Assembly (NCBI RefSeq): GCF_002355515.1
Contig: NZ_AP014809.1
Span: 1,430,001 to 1,494,000 of the forward strand
DNA: 64,000 bases
Direction: 5' to 3'
Source: Methylorubrum populi
GTDB taxonomy: Bacteria; Pseudomonadota; Alphaproteobacteria; Rhizobiales; Beijerinckiaceae
Position numbers and translations under genes: made by a program. Of the stretch, positions 1 through 7,786 are shown one piece after another. The notes beneath the pieces were generated by a model that saw nothing but the letters and a program-made list of their open reading frames with translations, ran no database searches and was not told the origin of the DNA. Each line of letters begins with the position of its first letter. Within the stretch, counting starts at the first letter, position 1.

Positions 1-45
1 TCTTCGCCCGTTTCGCCGGAAACTGCAGGATCAGCGACCTGCTCT

Positions 46-936
46 CTATGCTAACCTAAAACCCTCGGCAATTTTACGGAAGGTATCCGTCATGTGTGCC
101 TGATGTGCGAAGCCCACGGTTGCCGCAATGTCTCGAAGATTGAGCTGCCCCTCGCTGATCAACTCCTTCGCGCGCTCCACCCGCCGGATGAGAATATACC
201 TGTAGGGAGAATGGCCTGTCCCAGCTTGGAAGGCCCGGCACAGGTGCCGGATGCTGACGCCACGCTCGTTCGCCAGCTCATGCAAGGTGATCGGCCGAGC
301 TAAGTTGGCCTCAATCCACTCCTGCAGACGCTTCACATCCGCGGGTGCGGCAGGCTGATGCGCTGCGGTGGGAGCACTGACGGCGTCTTCCGTAAGGAGA
401 TGATGGAGGAGCGCAGTAACTATGGCTTCGCCCAACCCCGCCCCACTTGGGTGCCCTGCCCTCACGTCGATGTGCAGAGCCCGCAAGAGATGTTCGATGG
501 TTGGCTCGGTGCCTTGGAGGCGACGGAAGGCGCCTTCACGATAGGAGCGGCCTATGTAACGCTCGATGGCGTCTGGCTCGATCACCAGATGCAGCCCCCG
601 CTGAACACCCTGCCAAGCGCCTACGGCTTCCTGACCCGGCAACATCATCAAAGGGTCCGTCGGGACGTCAACGAAGGCAGCGCGCGCCGACCCTCTGCGA
701 ACCTTCATGGGGCCGCACGTCATCGAGAGGGCAATGAAAGCTTGGTGGATGTCGAACCGTCCTTCCGGCGGCACTTCGATTTCCTGGAACGCAAAGCCCC
801 GCCAGCCTGCTCGCGCGCCACTGGTGACGATCGTTGGCTTGTCAGACAGATGCGACCACAGTTGCCGCTCCGACCCGAGCATAAGCGTCCCTCCCGGCGG
901 TGACCATTCGGCCTCGTTCGTTTTATGGAAGCGCAC
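46..936 (-). CDS. AraC-family transcriptional regulator
   Basis: This 296-aa protein is a cytoplasmic DNA-binding regulator. Its C-terminal third (about residues 200-296) carries two helix-turn-helix motifs of the AraC/XylS type, with 'GVSIRHLCRAFQ', 'GHSPYRYI' and 'DIAATVGFAH' as landmarks. The N-terminal 190 residues look like an AraC-type sensing domain but show no ligand signature I recognise. The gene is 250 bases from insertion-sequence debris and has no obvious target operon beside it. It is not TtsI, the response-regulator-type activator of rhizobial T3SS, so I see no reason to link it to the secretion cluster. The final residues (GFRLA) are atypical, and the last few may be altered. 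Confidence 0.85.
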   Translation of the reverse strand: MRFHKTNEAEWSPPGGTLMLGSERQLWSHLSDKPTIVTSGARAGWRGFAFQEIEVPPEGRFDIHQAFIALSMTCGPMKVRRGSARAAFVDVPTDPLMMLPGQEAVGAWQGVQRGLHLVIEPDAIERYIGRSYREGAFRRLQGTEPTIEHLLRALHIDVRAGHPSGAGLGEAIVTALLHHLLTEDAVSAPTAAHQPAAPADVKRLQEWIEANLARPITLHELANERGVSIRHLCRAFQAGTGHSPYRYILIRRVERAKELISEGQLNLRDIAATVGFAHQAHMTDTFRKIAEGFRLA

Positions 937-1187
937 ACTCTGGCAGTATCGGGTGACGGCTCGTCAAGCTTCTCTTTGGCCAGTCAGTTCGAGCGATGCG
1001 GATTTGTTACATTGCAAACGGTCGCCGATTGCAGGCTTCAGGCTTCCATCAAGAAGTAGGCGTCGGCGTTCCAGCGACACCCTAACTCAGGGACGCGGGC
1101 ACCGATCTCAACCCGGGTTGGTCCAGCTCAGGGGTCTGGGGCGAGGTTCGCAAGCCGGACGGCCAATAAATGACCGCTTCTGGGAAG

Positions 1188-1318
1188 TGAACCGCTCCGG
1201 ATTTCCCGGAGGCTCCAACTCTTGAGAGTATAGAGCCCTGACGAAGCGCAGCACACCCTTGTCGCCTGAGGTCCGCGAACGCGCGGTCCGAATGGTGTTC
1301 GATCACCGAGGCGAGCAT
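1188..1318 (+). mobile_element. IS3-family left-end fragment with start of orfA
   Basis: Reading from 1238 gives 'TKRSTPLSPEVRERAVRMVF' followed by DHRGEH, the start of an IS3-family OrfA helix-turn-helix protein. The normal ATG is CTG here. The stretch 1188-1214 (tgaaccgctccgg, then atttcccggaggct) resembles the terminal inverted repeat found about 25 bases before such orfA genes. The element breaks off at about 1318, where an IS5-type fragment begins on the other strand. Only about 130 bases remain, so it cannot move by itself. Confidence 0.6.
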
Positions 1319-1406
1319 CCTCGCGCACCAGCGTCAGGTAGGGGGCGACCAGGGCCCACTCGCCATCGGATACATCGGAGGGATAGGCTTTCCGGGACTG
1401 GCTCAT
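1304..1406 (-). mobile_element. IS5-family transposase N-terminal fragment
   Basis: The minus strand from 1406 reads 'KAYPSDVSDGEWALVAPYL', the conserved N-terminus of IS5/IS402-type transposases (DUF4096-like). After about 34 residues the similarity stops at the junction with the IS3 fragment. The remainder of the open frame down to 1128 is antisense to that fragment and is not transposase. No DDE catalytic residues remain. Confidence 0.65.
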
Positions 1407-1464
1407 GACCCATCATCTGAGCCGACCAGCCGGAAGGTCCATAACAGCCACTAGCTTCAGAACG

Positions 1465-1818
1465 AGCGCAATCCACGGGGACAAGGTCAATGGAGACCCG
1501 GACCAACTCTTGGCCAGCGTATACGGCATCATACGCCATGTCTCCGTACCGCTCGGGCTTTCGACGCCGGAAAACCCGGAAATACCTTCCACACGCTGGC
1601 GCACGGTCTTCGACCATAAGCGCCGCTTCTATTTATTCAAATCGGCACTTTCACCCAACACGTTCTGGGCCGACCTGAATCAGATCGATTTCTCCAAGGA
1701 ATCGGGGAAAGTGCTGAAACTTGATCTCGGCACCGAGCAGGCCAACGTCTTCGCCGGCGATGCGACCCGGTCCTATCGCGAGTCGGAGCCTTTTCCTTTT
1801 GCTGGACTGCCGCGATAG
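1465..1818 (+). pseudogene. 3' remnant of a linear amide C-N hydrolase (choloylglycine hydrolase family)
   Basis: From about 1465 the frame ending at 1818 encodes the last ~115 residues of an Ntn-hydrolase of the choloylglycine hydrolase/penicillin acylase type. Recognisable pieces are 'NGDPDQLLASVYGIIRHVSV', 'STRWRTVFDHK', 'YLFKSALSPNTFWADLNQID' and 'KLDLG'. The N-terminal half with the catalytic Cys is missing and is replaced upstream by insertion-sequence debris. The base composition is less GC-rich than the neighbours. I infer the gene was truncated by transposition or an IS-mediated deletion. The family assignment rests on remembered motifs only. Confidence 0.55.
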
Positions 1819-1981
1819 AGCATTGCTCGGGGGCCGGTCGTGGCGTGGATCGCCCCCGTGGCCGGCGGTCCGGGAATCCGTACGGTCCGGGAGGAGTTCG
1901 GCGGCAGGATCGGTCCCGTCATCGGCGGAGCCCCTGACGCCCACCTCCCGGCCGCCGCGACGTGGGCGCGATCCGGTGCGC

Positions 1982-2899
1982 TCAGCGCGAGACCGGTCCG
2001 CCGGAGCCGAGCACCGCGCCGCCGAGCGGTCCGTAGGCGAAGCCGTTATCGACCGGCGCCTGACCGTATCCGCCCTCGGCCCGGTTCTGGCCGGGGGCGT
2101 AGGAGGCGCGGTAGCGCTCGATGCCGCGGGCGGCGTAGGCACCGTCGGCGGCGACCACCGCGTCGTTGCGAACGAGGTCGGCCGGGTCATTGACCATCGC
2201 GGCGAGGTTGGCGCGGTTCGAGCAGCCGTGGGTCGGATCGAAGTCGTTGTCGTTGACCGAGGGGCCGACGATGGCCAGCGACGGGCATCCCGGCGCGACC
2301 GCGACGTAGCGCGTCGCGATCACCTCGACCCGGCCATTCGCCGGTCCCGTCTCGGTGATGCGGATCTTGAGCGGGTCGACGCCCGCGCGCCGCGCGGCAT
2401 CGGCCAGGGCGCGCACGGCGCCGCGGTTGCGCCCGTTCAGTTCCAGGTGAAGCGCGTCGAAGCGACCCCGGCCCGCGGCCTTGAGGAAGGCGACGAAGCG
2501 GCGCCGGTCGCTGCGCCCCATCAGGCTCGTCGTCGGCACCGCCTCGACCAAGGTTTCCTGCCGGCTTCCCGGCGGCGGAATCGGCGGGGGGAGCACGACG
2601 GGGGCACCCGGGGGCGAAAGACGGGCGGGCTGATCGTGGAGCACCACCGGCGGCGGCTCGGCCCCGCGCTGGACCAGCACGGCGGCGGCGGGCTCGACCG
2701 GCGGATCGACGAGGGTCACCGGTGCGACGGGCGGCAGCGCCACCGCGGCGACGGGCGGCGCGGTCGTGACGACCGGCCCGCTCCCCGGCGGCACGACCGG
2801 CGTGCAGGCGGCAAGTGTCCAGACGAGCGCGCAGGCCAGCGCCTTGCGCGCGCTCGCCAGAGGCCCGATCCGGCACATCGTCGATCTCCGCCCGCTCAT
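1982..2899 (-). CDS. CpaD-like lipoprotein beside the secretin (y4xK-like)
   Basis: A 305-aa exported lipoprotein. The start overlaps the secretin stop by ATGA (2896-2899), which favours this Met over the internal one seven residues later. A lipobox ('WTLAACTP') places the mature N-terminus at about Cys32. A proline-rich linker follows, then a CpaD-like C-terminal domain with 'VRIRITETG'-type strands and the signature 'CSNRANLAAMVNDPADLVR'. CpaD is the outer-membrane lipoprotein of Tad pili. No tad ATPase, prepilin or platform genes are present here, so I infer the pair serves the neighbouring T3SS, like the lipoprotein gene that follows rhcC2 in rhizobia. Confidence 0.75.
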   Translation of the reverse strand: MSGRRSTMCRIGPLASARKALACALVWTLAACTPVVPPGSGPVVTTAPPVAAVALPPVAPVTLVDPPVEPAAAVLVQRGAEPPPVVLHDQPARLSPPGAPVVLPPPIPPPGSRQETLVEAVPTTSLMGRSDRRRFVAFLKAAGRGRFDALHLELNGRNRGAVRALADAARRAGVDPLKIRITETGPANGRVEVIATRYVAVAPGCPSLAIVGPSVNDNDFDPTHGCSNRANLAAMVNDPADLVRNDAVVAADGAYAARGIERYRASYAPGQNRAEGGYGQAPVDNGFAYGPLGGAVLGSGGPVSR

Positions 2900-4443
2900 T
2901 CGACGCCGAGCCCCGCATCGCCCGACAGCCCGACCGAGCCCTTCCGGGGCGCGAGGCGCGCGGCGGGCGCTCGGGTCTGCGTGTTAAGAAGGATGCGCCC
3001 GGCATCGGTCGGAGGGGCGACCCGGTCGGTCGGCGCGCTGAGCGCCTGGGGCGAACCCGCCGGCCGCACGATGTAGGGCGTGACGATGATGACGAGTTCG
3101 CTCTCGTCCTTCTGGAAGGCGCTGGAGCGGAACAGCGCGCCGAGCACCGGAATGTCCCCGAGCCCCGGCAGGACGCCGATATTGGTCGAGAAGTTCTTCC
3201 GGATCAGGCCGCCGATGGCGAAGCTCTGGCCGCTCGCGAGCTCCACCACCGTGTCGGCCGAGCGCGTGGTCAGGCCGGGAATGCTGATGCCGCCGACCTC
3301 GATGCCGTTGGCCGGCGTCAGCTCGCTCACCTCGGGCCGCACGCGGATGTTGATGAGGTTCGAGGACAGGACGGTGGGCTGGAATTCCAGGCTCGCGCCG
3401 AAGCGGCGGAACTGCACCGAGGTCTGGCCGAGGGCCTGGGCGATCGGGATCGGGAACTCGCCGCCGGCCAGGAAGCTCGCCTTCTCGCCCGACACCGCCG
3501 TCAGGTTCGGCTCGGCCAGGATCGAGACGAGGCCGTCCTCGGCGAGGGCGTCCAGCGTCGCGGTGATGTTGTTGACGCCGTCCGAGTAGCTGACGCCGAA
3601 CTGGTTGCCGCGGCCGGTGATCGGCAGGGTGCCCGGCGAGGCCCCCGAGCCGCCCGAGACCAGACTGAAACCGAAATTGCCGGCCCGGCCCGTGGCGTTC
3701 AGGTTGATTCCGAATTCCTTGAGAACCCGGCGGTTCACCTCGGCGACCCGCACCTGCAGGTTCACCTGAAGCGCGCCCGCCACGCGCAGGCGGTTCGTCA
3801 CCGTGGCGCCCTGGCCGAGGAACTGGGCGGTGACGGCCTTGGCGGTCTCGACGAGCCCGGCATTGGGCAGCGTGCCGCTGAGGACGGCGCCGTTGGGCGT
3901 GTAGGCGACGGAGAGCAGGTAATCGCCGACCTCGCTGCGCAGCAGGTTGCGCAGATCCTCGATCGGCTGGACGACGGCCACGCCGTACTCGGCGATCGGG
4001 TCGCCCTTGTCGTCGAGGGCGAACAGGCTGGTGCGGCCCGGCTTCTTGCCGAAGACGAACACCACTTGGTTCGAGGGCGTCTGGATGTCGGCGATGGTCG
4101 GGTCGGCCACGAAGATCGAGGCGGCCGGCCGCGCCAGGCGCAGGGTTTTGCCGCGCGACACGTTGAGCAACATCTGCCCGTGGGCGGCCGAGACCGTCTC
4201 CGCCTCCGGCGCGTTCGGCCGGAAGCGCGGGCTCGCCGACCCGGCCGTCCAAGTCGGATTCGGGCGGAAGCGCGCGGCGTCCTCGACGGCCCGCGCGTTG
4301 TCGGGCCAAGCGGAGGGCATCACCCGCACCCCCAGCGGCTCGGCCGCCGCGGGCGAGGTTGCGACCGGCGCCGCCACGAGCGCCAGAAGGGTGATCGCGA
4401 CCGGGAGGCGGGCAAGCAGACGGAGGAGTGGCGACCGATCCAT
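2896..4443 (-). CDS. CpaC/RhcC2-type secretin, outer-membrane ring
   Basis: 515 aa with a signal peptide ('VAITLLALVAAPVATSPAAA'), a pilus-formation N-terminal domain (about residues 85-160, 'VSRGKTLRLARPAASIFVAD') and a BON-like segment. The secretin domain occupies about residues 245-465 ('VRVAEVNRRVLKEFGINLNA', 'EPNLTAVSGEKASFLAGGEF', 'LPGLGDIPVLGALFRS'). It would form the outer-membrane channel. By family this is Tad-type CpaC, but the T3SS locus nearby has only a short NolW-like secretin N-domain. Rhizobial T3SS use a two-part secretin (RhcC1/NolW plus RhcC2), so RhcC2 is the best functional guess. It overlaps the CpaD-like gene by 4 bases. I cannot tell from sequence alone whether it instead serves a Tad pilus encoded elsewhere. 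Confidence 0.8.
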   Translation of the reverse strand: MDRSPLLRLLARLPVAITLLALVAAPVATSPAAAEPLGVRVMPSAWPDNARAVEDAARFRPNPTWTAGSASPRFRPNAPEAETVSAAHGQMLLNVSRGKTLRLARPAASIFVADPTIADIQTPSNQVVFVFGKKPGRTSLFALDDKGDPIAEYGVAVVQPIEDLRNLLRSEVGDYLLSVAYTPNGAVLSGTLPNAGLVETAKAVTAQFLGQGATVTNRLRVAGALQVNLQVRVAEVNRRVLKEFGINLNATGRAGNFGFSLVSGGSGASPGTLPITGRGNQFGVSYSDGVNNITATLDALAEDGLVSILAEPNLTAVSGEKASFLAGGEFPIPIAQALGQTSVQFRRFGASLEFQPTVLSSNLINIRVRPEVSELTPANGIEVGGISIPGLTTRSADTVVELASGQSFAIGGLIRKNFSTNIGVLPGLGDIPVLGALFRSSAFQKDESELVIIVTPYIVRPAGSPQALSAPTDRVAPPTDAGRILLNTQTRAPAARLAPRKGSVGLSGDAGLGVE

Positions 4444-4624
4444 GGAACGCTACAGGCGGGCGCGGAAACGCGACATCGCGCCGAGGCAGGGCGCGGCTTG
4501 CCGGATGGTCGTCGCTCGCATCGGCCGCCCCCTCGTCGTCACGACGACTGGAGGAAATTCCTGCTGAGCTTGTGTGACAGAGCGATAACAGCGGACCCGG
4601 TTCCTGCCGTTGGCCGGGCGGGTG

Positions 4625-5221
4625 TCACTCCCGCATCACAGGTGCGCGAGCGGACCGAGCGTATTCGGACCTCCGGCCGCCAAGCGCCTCGCACGGCGGG
4701 ACGACGTCCGGTCCGATGTCGGCGACGCCGGCGATCCGCCACGATACCCGGCGCGCGACGACATCGGCCCACCGCCGTTGCCAGATCGTGACCCTATCTT
4801 CCAGGGCCCGCATCATCGCCTCAGGCTCGGCCAACCCCGTGGTGTCGCGGCAGATCTACGAGGAGGCTGCTGGACGAGACACGCTCCGCGTAGCTTCCGC
4901 AGATGGCGCTGAGGCCGGCCCCGCTCGCGACGTCGATCCGCCCGCTCCAGGGCCTGGGTTGGAAACCGAGTTCCTCGATGACGGCCCGGGCGAGATCGTT
5001 GCGGTTGCGCCCCGCGTCGAGCAGGGGCGGCGGGCCGGCAGGATCGGTGACATCGACGGCGCGCTCCTCGCCTTCTCGGGCGACATGCCTTTGCGGAACC
5101 ACCGCGCGAGGCAGGCGCCCCAGGTGACGAGGCGCCTGCCGAACCGGTCGCGGCGCTCGGCGCAGGCGTCCCGTGTTTCCCGGCGCGGCTTCAAGTAGGC
5201 GCAGAGCAGGAGATCCGGCAT
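4625..5221 (-). pseudogene. Imm52-like immunity gene, two apparent frameshifts
   Basis: Three consecutive minus-strand frames, each with GC3-rich codon use, read as one protein if two frameshifts are allowed. Residues 1-55 start at 5221 ('MPDLLLCAYLKPRRETRDAC'). The next frame supplies 'AVDVTDPAGPPPLLDAGRNR' and 'AVIEELGFQPRPWSG', then 'LSAICGSYAERV' and 'LLVDLP'. The last frame (from about 4834) supplies 'MMRALEDRVTIWQRRWADVV'. The order and wording recall the polymorphic-toxin immunity family Imm52, from memory rather than alignment. The shifts fall near 5065-5100 and 4834-4845. It sits where the downstream part of a fourth copy of the tandem immunity gene should be, which suggests gene replacement inside an immunity array. 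Confidence 0.45.
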
Positions 5222-5244
5222 AAAATAAAATCGATCGACGGCAT
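5191..5244 (-). pseudogene. Stub of a fourth tandem immunity gene
   Basis: The first five codons (MPSID) and the upstream flank match the three complete tandem genes, at the same ~500-base spacing (ATGs at 6738, 6239, 5744 and 5244). Similarity then stops and the frame ends after 17 codons. An unrelated immunity-like pseudogene starts inside it at 5221. This marks the breakpoint of the array. Confidence 0.6.
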
Positions 5245-5357
5245 CACAGGACTTGCGAAGGCGGGGCCGGTGTCAGGGTGAGCGAATAGTCCGTTGCCAA
5301 GATCGACACCCAATGTCGCCACACCACTGATTTTCGTCGCAGGTGGTGCGGCCTGCC

Positions 5358-5744
5358 TCAATCGAACTCGACCTTGCAGTCGCTGAGCGGGATCGATCGT
5401 CCGTCGGAGAGGTGCAGCACCTCGTCTTCGAGGCGGGCGCTGACGAGGCCGAGCATCCGGGCTCCCTCCTCGATCTGCCGCTGCCAGCCCCTGACATCGC
5501 TGTGGAACGATAGGGCGTAGAACCGAAGGCCGTCGGGTAGGGTGAGGATGCATCTTTCGAGCATCACGCTTCCGCTCTTCGGAAGCGGGGGTGTCACAGC
5601 ACGAGTGACCTCCCTGAACACGTCGGCGGGCCTATGGGGCGGTTGGAACGAGACGTAGCGGACCTCCTCGCTCTCGCCTGGCCGCGTGCCAGGTATTTTA
5701 GGCTCCCGCTCGATCGGTCCCACAATCTCTTCGATTGACGGCAT
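5358..5744 (-). CDS. Putative immunity protein, copy 3
   Basis: A 128-aa soluble, acidic protein without signal or membrane segments. It starts at MPSIEEIVG, where TAATG couples it to the residual toxin-tail frame. Landmarks are 'GTRPGESEEVRYVSFQ', 'LERCILTLPDGLRFYALSFH' and 'GLVSARLEDEVLHLSDGRSI'. It matches no family I can name. The immunity role is inferred from position (directly after a nuclease toxin), from copy number and from stop-start coupling. It differs from copies 1 and 2 mainly in residues 12-60, the part that would be expected to set toxin specificity. Confidence 0.65.
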   Translation of the reverse strand: MPSIEEIVGPIEREPKIPGTRPGESEEVRYVSFQPPHRPADVFREVTRAVTPPLPKSGSVMLERCILTLPDGLRFYALSFHSDVRGWQRQIEEGARMLGLVSARLEDEVLHLSDGRSIPLSDCKVEFD

Positions 5745-5852
5745 TACAAGACTCCTGGGCGCAGGGCTGGTGGGAGGACGAGAGAGGTCGTTCGAAACCG
5801 GTATCGGAGGCGCCCACACCGCCGATCTTCGTCGCAGGTGGTGCGGCCCGCC

Positions 5853-6239
5853 TCAATCGAACTCGACCTTGCAGTCACGGAGCGGGATCGAGCGCCCGTC
5901 GGAGAGGTGCAGCACCTCGTCTTCGAGCCGGGCGCTGACGAGGCCCAGCATCCGCGCGCCCTCCTCGATCTGCCGCTGCCAAGCCTCGACCTCCCGGTGG
6001 AACGACAGGGCGCAGAACCGCAGGCCATCCGGCAGGGTAAGGATGCATCCTTCGAGCATCACGCCCCCCTCCTTTGGAATAGGCGGCTTCACCGCCCAAG
6101 TAACCTCCTTGAGGATGTGGGAGGGCGTACGCGGCGCTTGAAATGAAACGTAGCGAACTTCCTCGCTCTCGCCGGGCCGCGTGCCGGGCACCCACCATTC
6201 TCGTCCAATGGGTCCTACAATCTCTTCGATCGACGGCAT
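5853..6239 (-). CDS. Putative immunity protein, copy 2
   Basis: 128 aa, starting at an ATG that overlaps the toxin-tail-like stop (TGATG at 6241-6237). A longer reading from 6374 would run through the spacer and is not preferred. It shares 'TRPGESEEVRYVSFQAP', 'LEGCILTLPDGLRFCALSFH' and a near-identical C-terminus ('IPLRDCKVEFD') with its paralogues. It is predicted cytoplasmic and would neutralise a toxin by direct binding, though this is inferred only. The family is unknown to me. Confidence 0.7.
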   Translation of the reverse strand: MPSIEEIVGPIGREWWVPGTRPGESEEVRYVSFQAPRTPSHILKEVTWAVKPPIPKEGGVMLEGCILTLPDGLRFCALSFHREVEAWQRQIEEGARMLGLVSARLEDEVLHLSDGRSIPLRDCKVEFD

Positions 6240-6348
6240 CACAGACCTCCTGAGCGCAGGGCTGGTGTGAGGACGAATGAGATCGTTCGGTGCCGGTATC
6301 GAACTCCGCCCACGCCGCTGATTTTCGTCGCAGGTGGTGCGGCTCGCC

Positions 6349-6738
6349 TCAATCGAACTCGACCTTGCAGTCACGGAGCGGGATTGATCGCCCGTCGGAG
6401 AGGTGCATCACCTCGTCTTCGAGGCGGGCGCTGACGAGGCCGAGCATCCGGGTGCCCTCCTCGATCTGCCGCTGCCAGCCCTCGACATCCTTGTGGAAAG
6501 ACAGGGCGCAGAATCTCAGGCCATCCGGCAAGGTAAGAATGCAACCTGCGAGGACCACGCCGCCACACTTCGGCAAGAGCGGTTCCAATATCCAAGGAAC
6601 TTCCTCGAAGATGTCGTCGGGCGTGCGTGGCTCTTGGAACGAGATGTAGCGCACCTTCTCGCTCTCCCCGGGCCGCGTGCCGGGAACCTTGCGCTCCAAC
6701 TCGATCGATTCACCGAGGATTTCTTCCATCGACGGCAT
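6349..6738 (-). CDS. Putative immunity protein, copy 1 (toxin-proximal)
   Basis: 129 aa, starting MPSMEEILG at 6738. The ATG shares its A with the TGA that ends the toxin once the toxin's 3' frameshift is corrected (TGATG). Such coupling is typical of toxin-immunity pairs. Residues 85-129 ('EGTRMLGLVSARLEDEVMHL', 'RSIPLRDCKVEFD') are almost the same as in copies 2 and 3, while residues 8-60 differ ('ESIELERKVPGTR', 'EEVPWILEPLLPKC'). No known domain is recognised. It is the most likely cognate partner of the upstream nuclease toxin. Confidence 0.75.
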   Translation of the reverse strand: MPSMEEILGESIELERKVPGTRPGESEKVRYISFQEPRTPDDIFEEVPWILEPLLPKCGGVVLAGCILTLPDGLRFCALSFHKDVEGWQRQIEEGTRMLGLVSARLEDEVMHLSDGRSIPLRDCKVEFD

Positions 6739-7659
6739 CACAGAACTCCCGGACGCAGAGCTGGTGTGAGGACGAACCGAATATTATCAATAACTGTTTC
6801 GCGGAAGATATGCCTATAATGGGCCGCAAATTCAGGGCTGTTCGTGTGATAAATAGCTCCCCTGCAAAGCCATTAGCCCACCGCTTTGCTTGGTCGACCA
6901 TAGCACGCTGCTCGGCGACCGCCCAGGCTCGACCGCCATTGGGACTGGCCGGGTTGCGCAGAGAGTTTGCCCAATCATCCACGAACTTGAACTCGACGGC
7001 GGTACTCTTTCCACCGATGATTGCCACATTGTCGGCCACGCCGGTTACCCGACCCGTTTCGAGAACAGCCGAATATCGACGAGCTTGAAATGCTTTGCTG
7101 TCGTAAAGGCCCCGCACCCCCACCTCGTAGGCCTGTCCGAGGTCGATCGCCCGCGCGCCGGTGACGGCGACGCCTTCGGTGACGTTGAGCCCGTGCGGAC
7201 CCGCGCCGCGCAGGACGCGGACGGGCCCGGCTCCGAAAGCAGCCTCAACCGCCCCGCGGGTGACGAAGCTGCCCGTGCCCCCGCCGACGAGGCCCGCCGC
7301 CGTCCAGGCATTGGCAAGTGCTTCGTCCGTCGGCCGGCCGGTCGCCGGGTCGAAGACCTGGACTTCGCCGTTCAGGACGCGGCCCGGATAGGCGATGGCT
7401 CGGCCGATCTCGACGAGGAAGTTCGGCCAGGCGAGGACGACGTCGCCGTTCCGTGTCCGGCCCCACCCCAGGTTGCCTCTGAACGCGAGTTCGTCGCCGG
7501 AGGCCGGGGCGGAGAAATCCGGTGACGGGGCCTGGGCCTGCCCAGGGACGGTCGGATAGGCCTCGGCAGCTTCGAGCCCGCCGTCCAGGAGCGGCGGCCG
7601 GACCCCGAACGCGGCAGCGCCATCCGTAACCGGCCCGAGGCCGTTGCGCTGCCGACCAT
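6738..7659 (-). pseudogene. Restriction-endonuclease-fold toxin, probable T3SS effector, two apparent frameshifts
   Basis: The main open frame spans 7690-6710, but its ends do not fit. An ATG at 7659 with a good ribosome site (ggaggcgagac) starts in another frame (MVGSATASG...), needing one extra base at a GGG run near 7633. At the 3' end, one extra base at the AAA run 6851-6853 restores 'YHTNSPEFAAHYRHIFRE' and a stop overlapping the first immunity gene. The corrected product is about 306 aa. The C-terminal half carries 'STAVEFKFVDDW', a PD-(D/E)xK-like core, then 'SLRNPASPNGGRAWAVAEQR' and the HTNS motif, as in Tox-REase polymorphic toxins. A tts-like box lies about 50 bases upstream, so it is probably co-regulated with the T3SS. 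The shifts could be real decay or base-calling errors at homopolymers. Confidence 0.65.
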
Positions 7660-7705
7660 GTCTCGCCTCCGGTTCGGGCCGCCGATGCAACCGATGCGGG
7701 AAGGC

Positions 7706-7733
7706 TAGGAGAGTCCGCTGACGAGAACCTGAC
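7706..7733 (-). promoter_or_regulatory. tts-box-like motif before the REase toxin
   Basis: On the minus strand GTCAGGTTCTCG (12 bases) is followed by TCAGC and ends in CCTA, 28 bases in all. The first 12 bases are identical to the motif at 17738, and the pattern fits rhizobial tts boxes (GTCAGcTT-nn-CG-aaAGCT), which bind the T3SS activator TtsI. It lies between sctU and the toxin start. No ttsI gene is in this window. Confidence 0.55.
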
Positions 7734-7786
7734 CGGTTCAGCCCCGTGCTCGATTCCGAAGGGGCGGTGCCGGCGGCGGACCGGCC

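Larger units (their letters stand above)
5200..6740 (-). repeat. Tandem ~497-bp duplication array (toxin tail plus immunity gene)
   Basis: Three complete units and one partial unit repeat with start-codon spacing of 499, 495 and 500 bases. Each unit holds one 128-129-codon gene plus a spacer. The spacers keep the end of the toxin frame: before the third copy, a frame still reads '...LPPALRPGVL' and ends at the overlapping stop/start, like the toxin tail 'LTPALRPGVL' before the first copy. The duplicated segment was therefore the toxin 3' end plus its immunity gene. The copies have diverged most in the N-terminal half and least in the last 60 codons. Confidence 0.75.

Noticed and set aside
2896..4443. 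A complete Tad pilus locus
   Set aside because: Only the secretin and the lipoprotein are present. No ATPase, platform proteins, prepilin or peptidase are nearby.
1721..4791. Long plus-strand frames (451 and 658 codons) over the secretin and lipoprotein genes
   Set aside because: They are antisense to cpaC/cpaD-like genes with signal peptides and family motifs; the products are Arg-rich and featureless.
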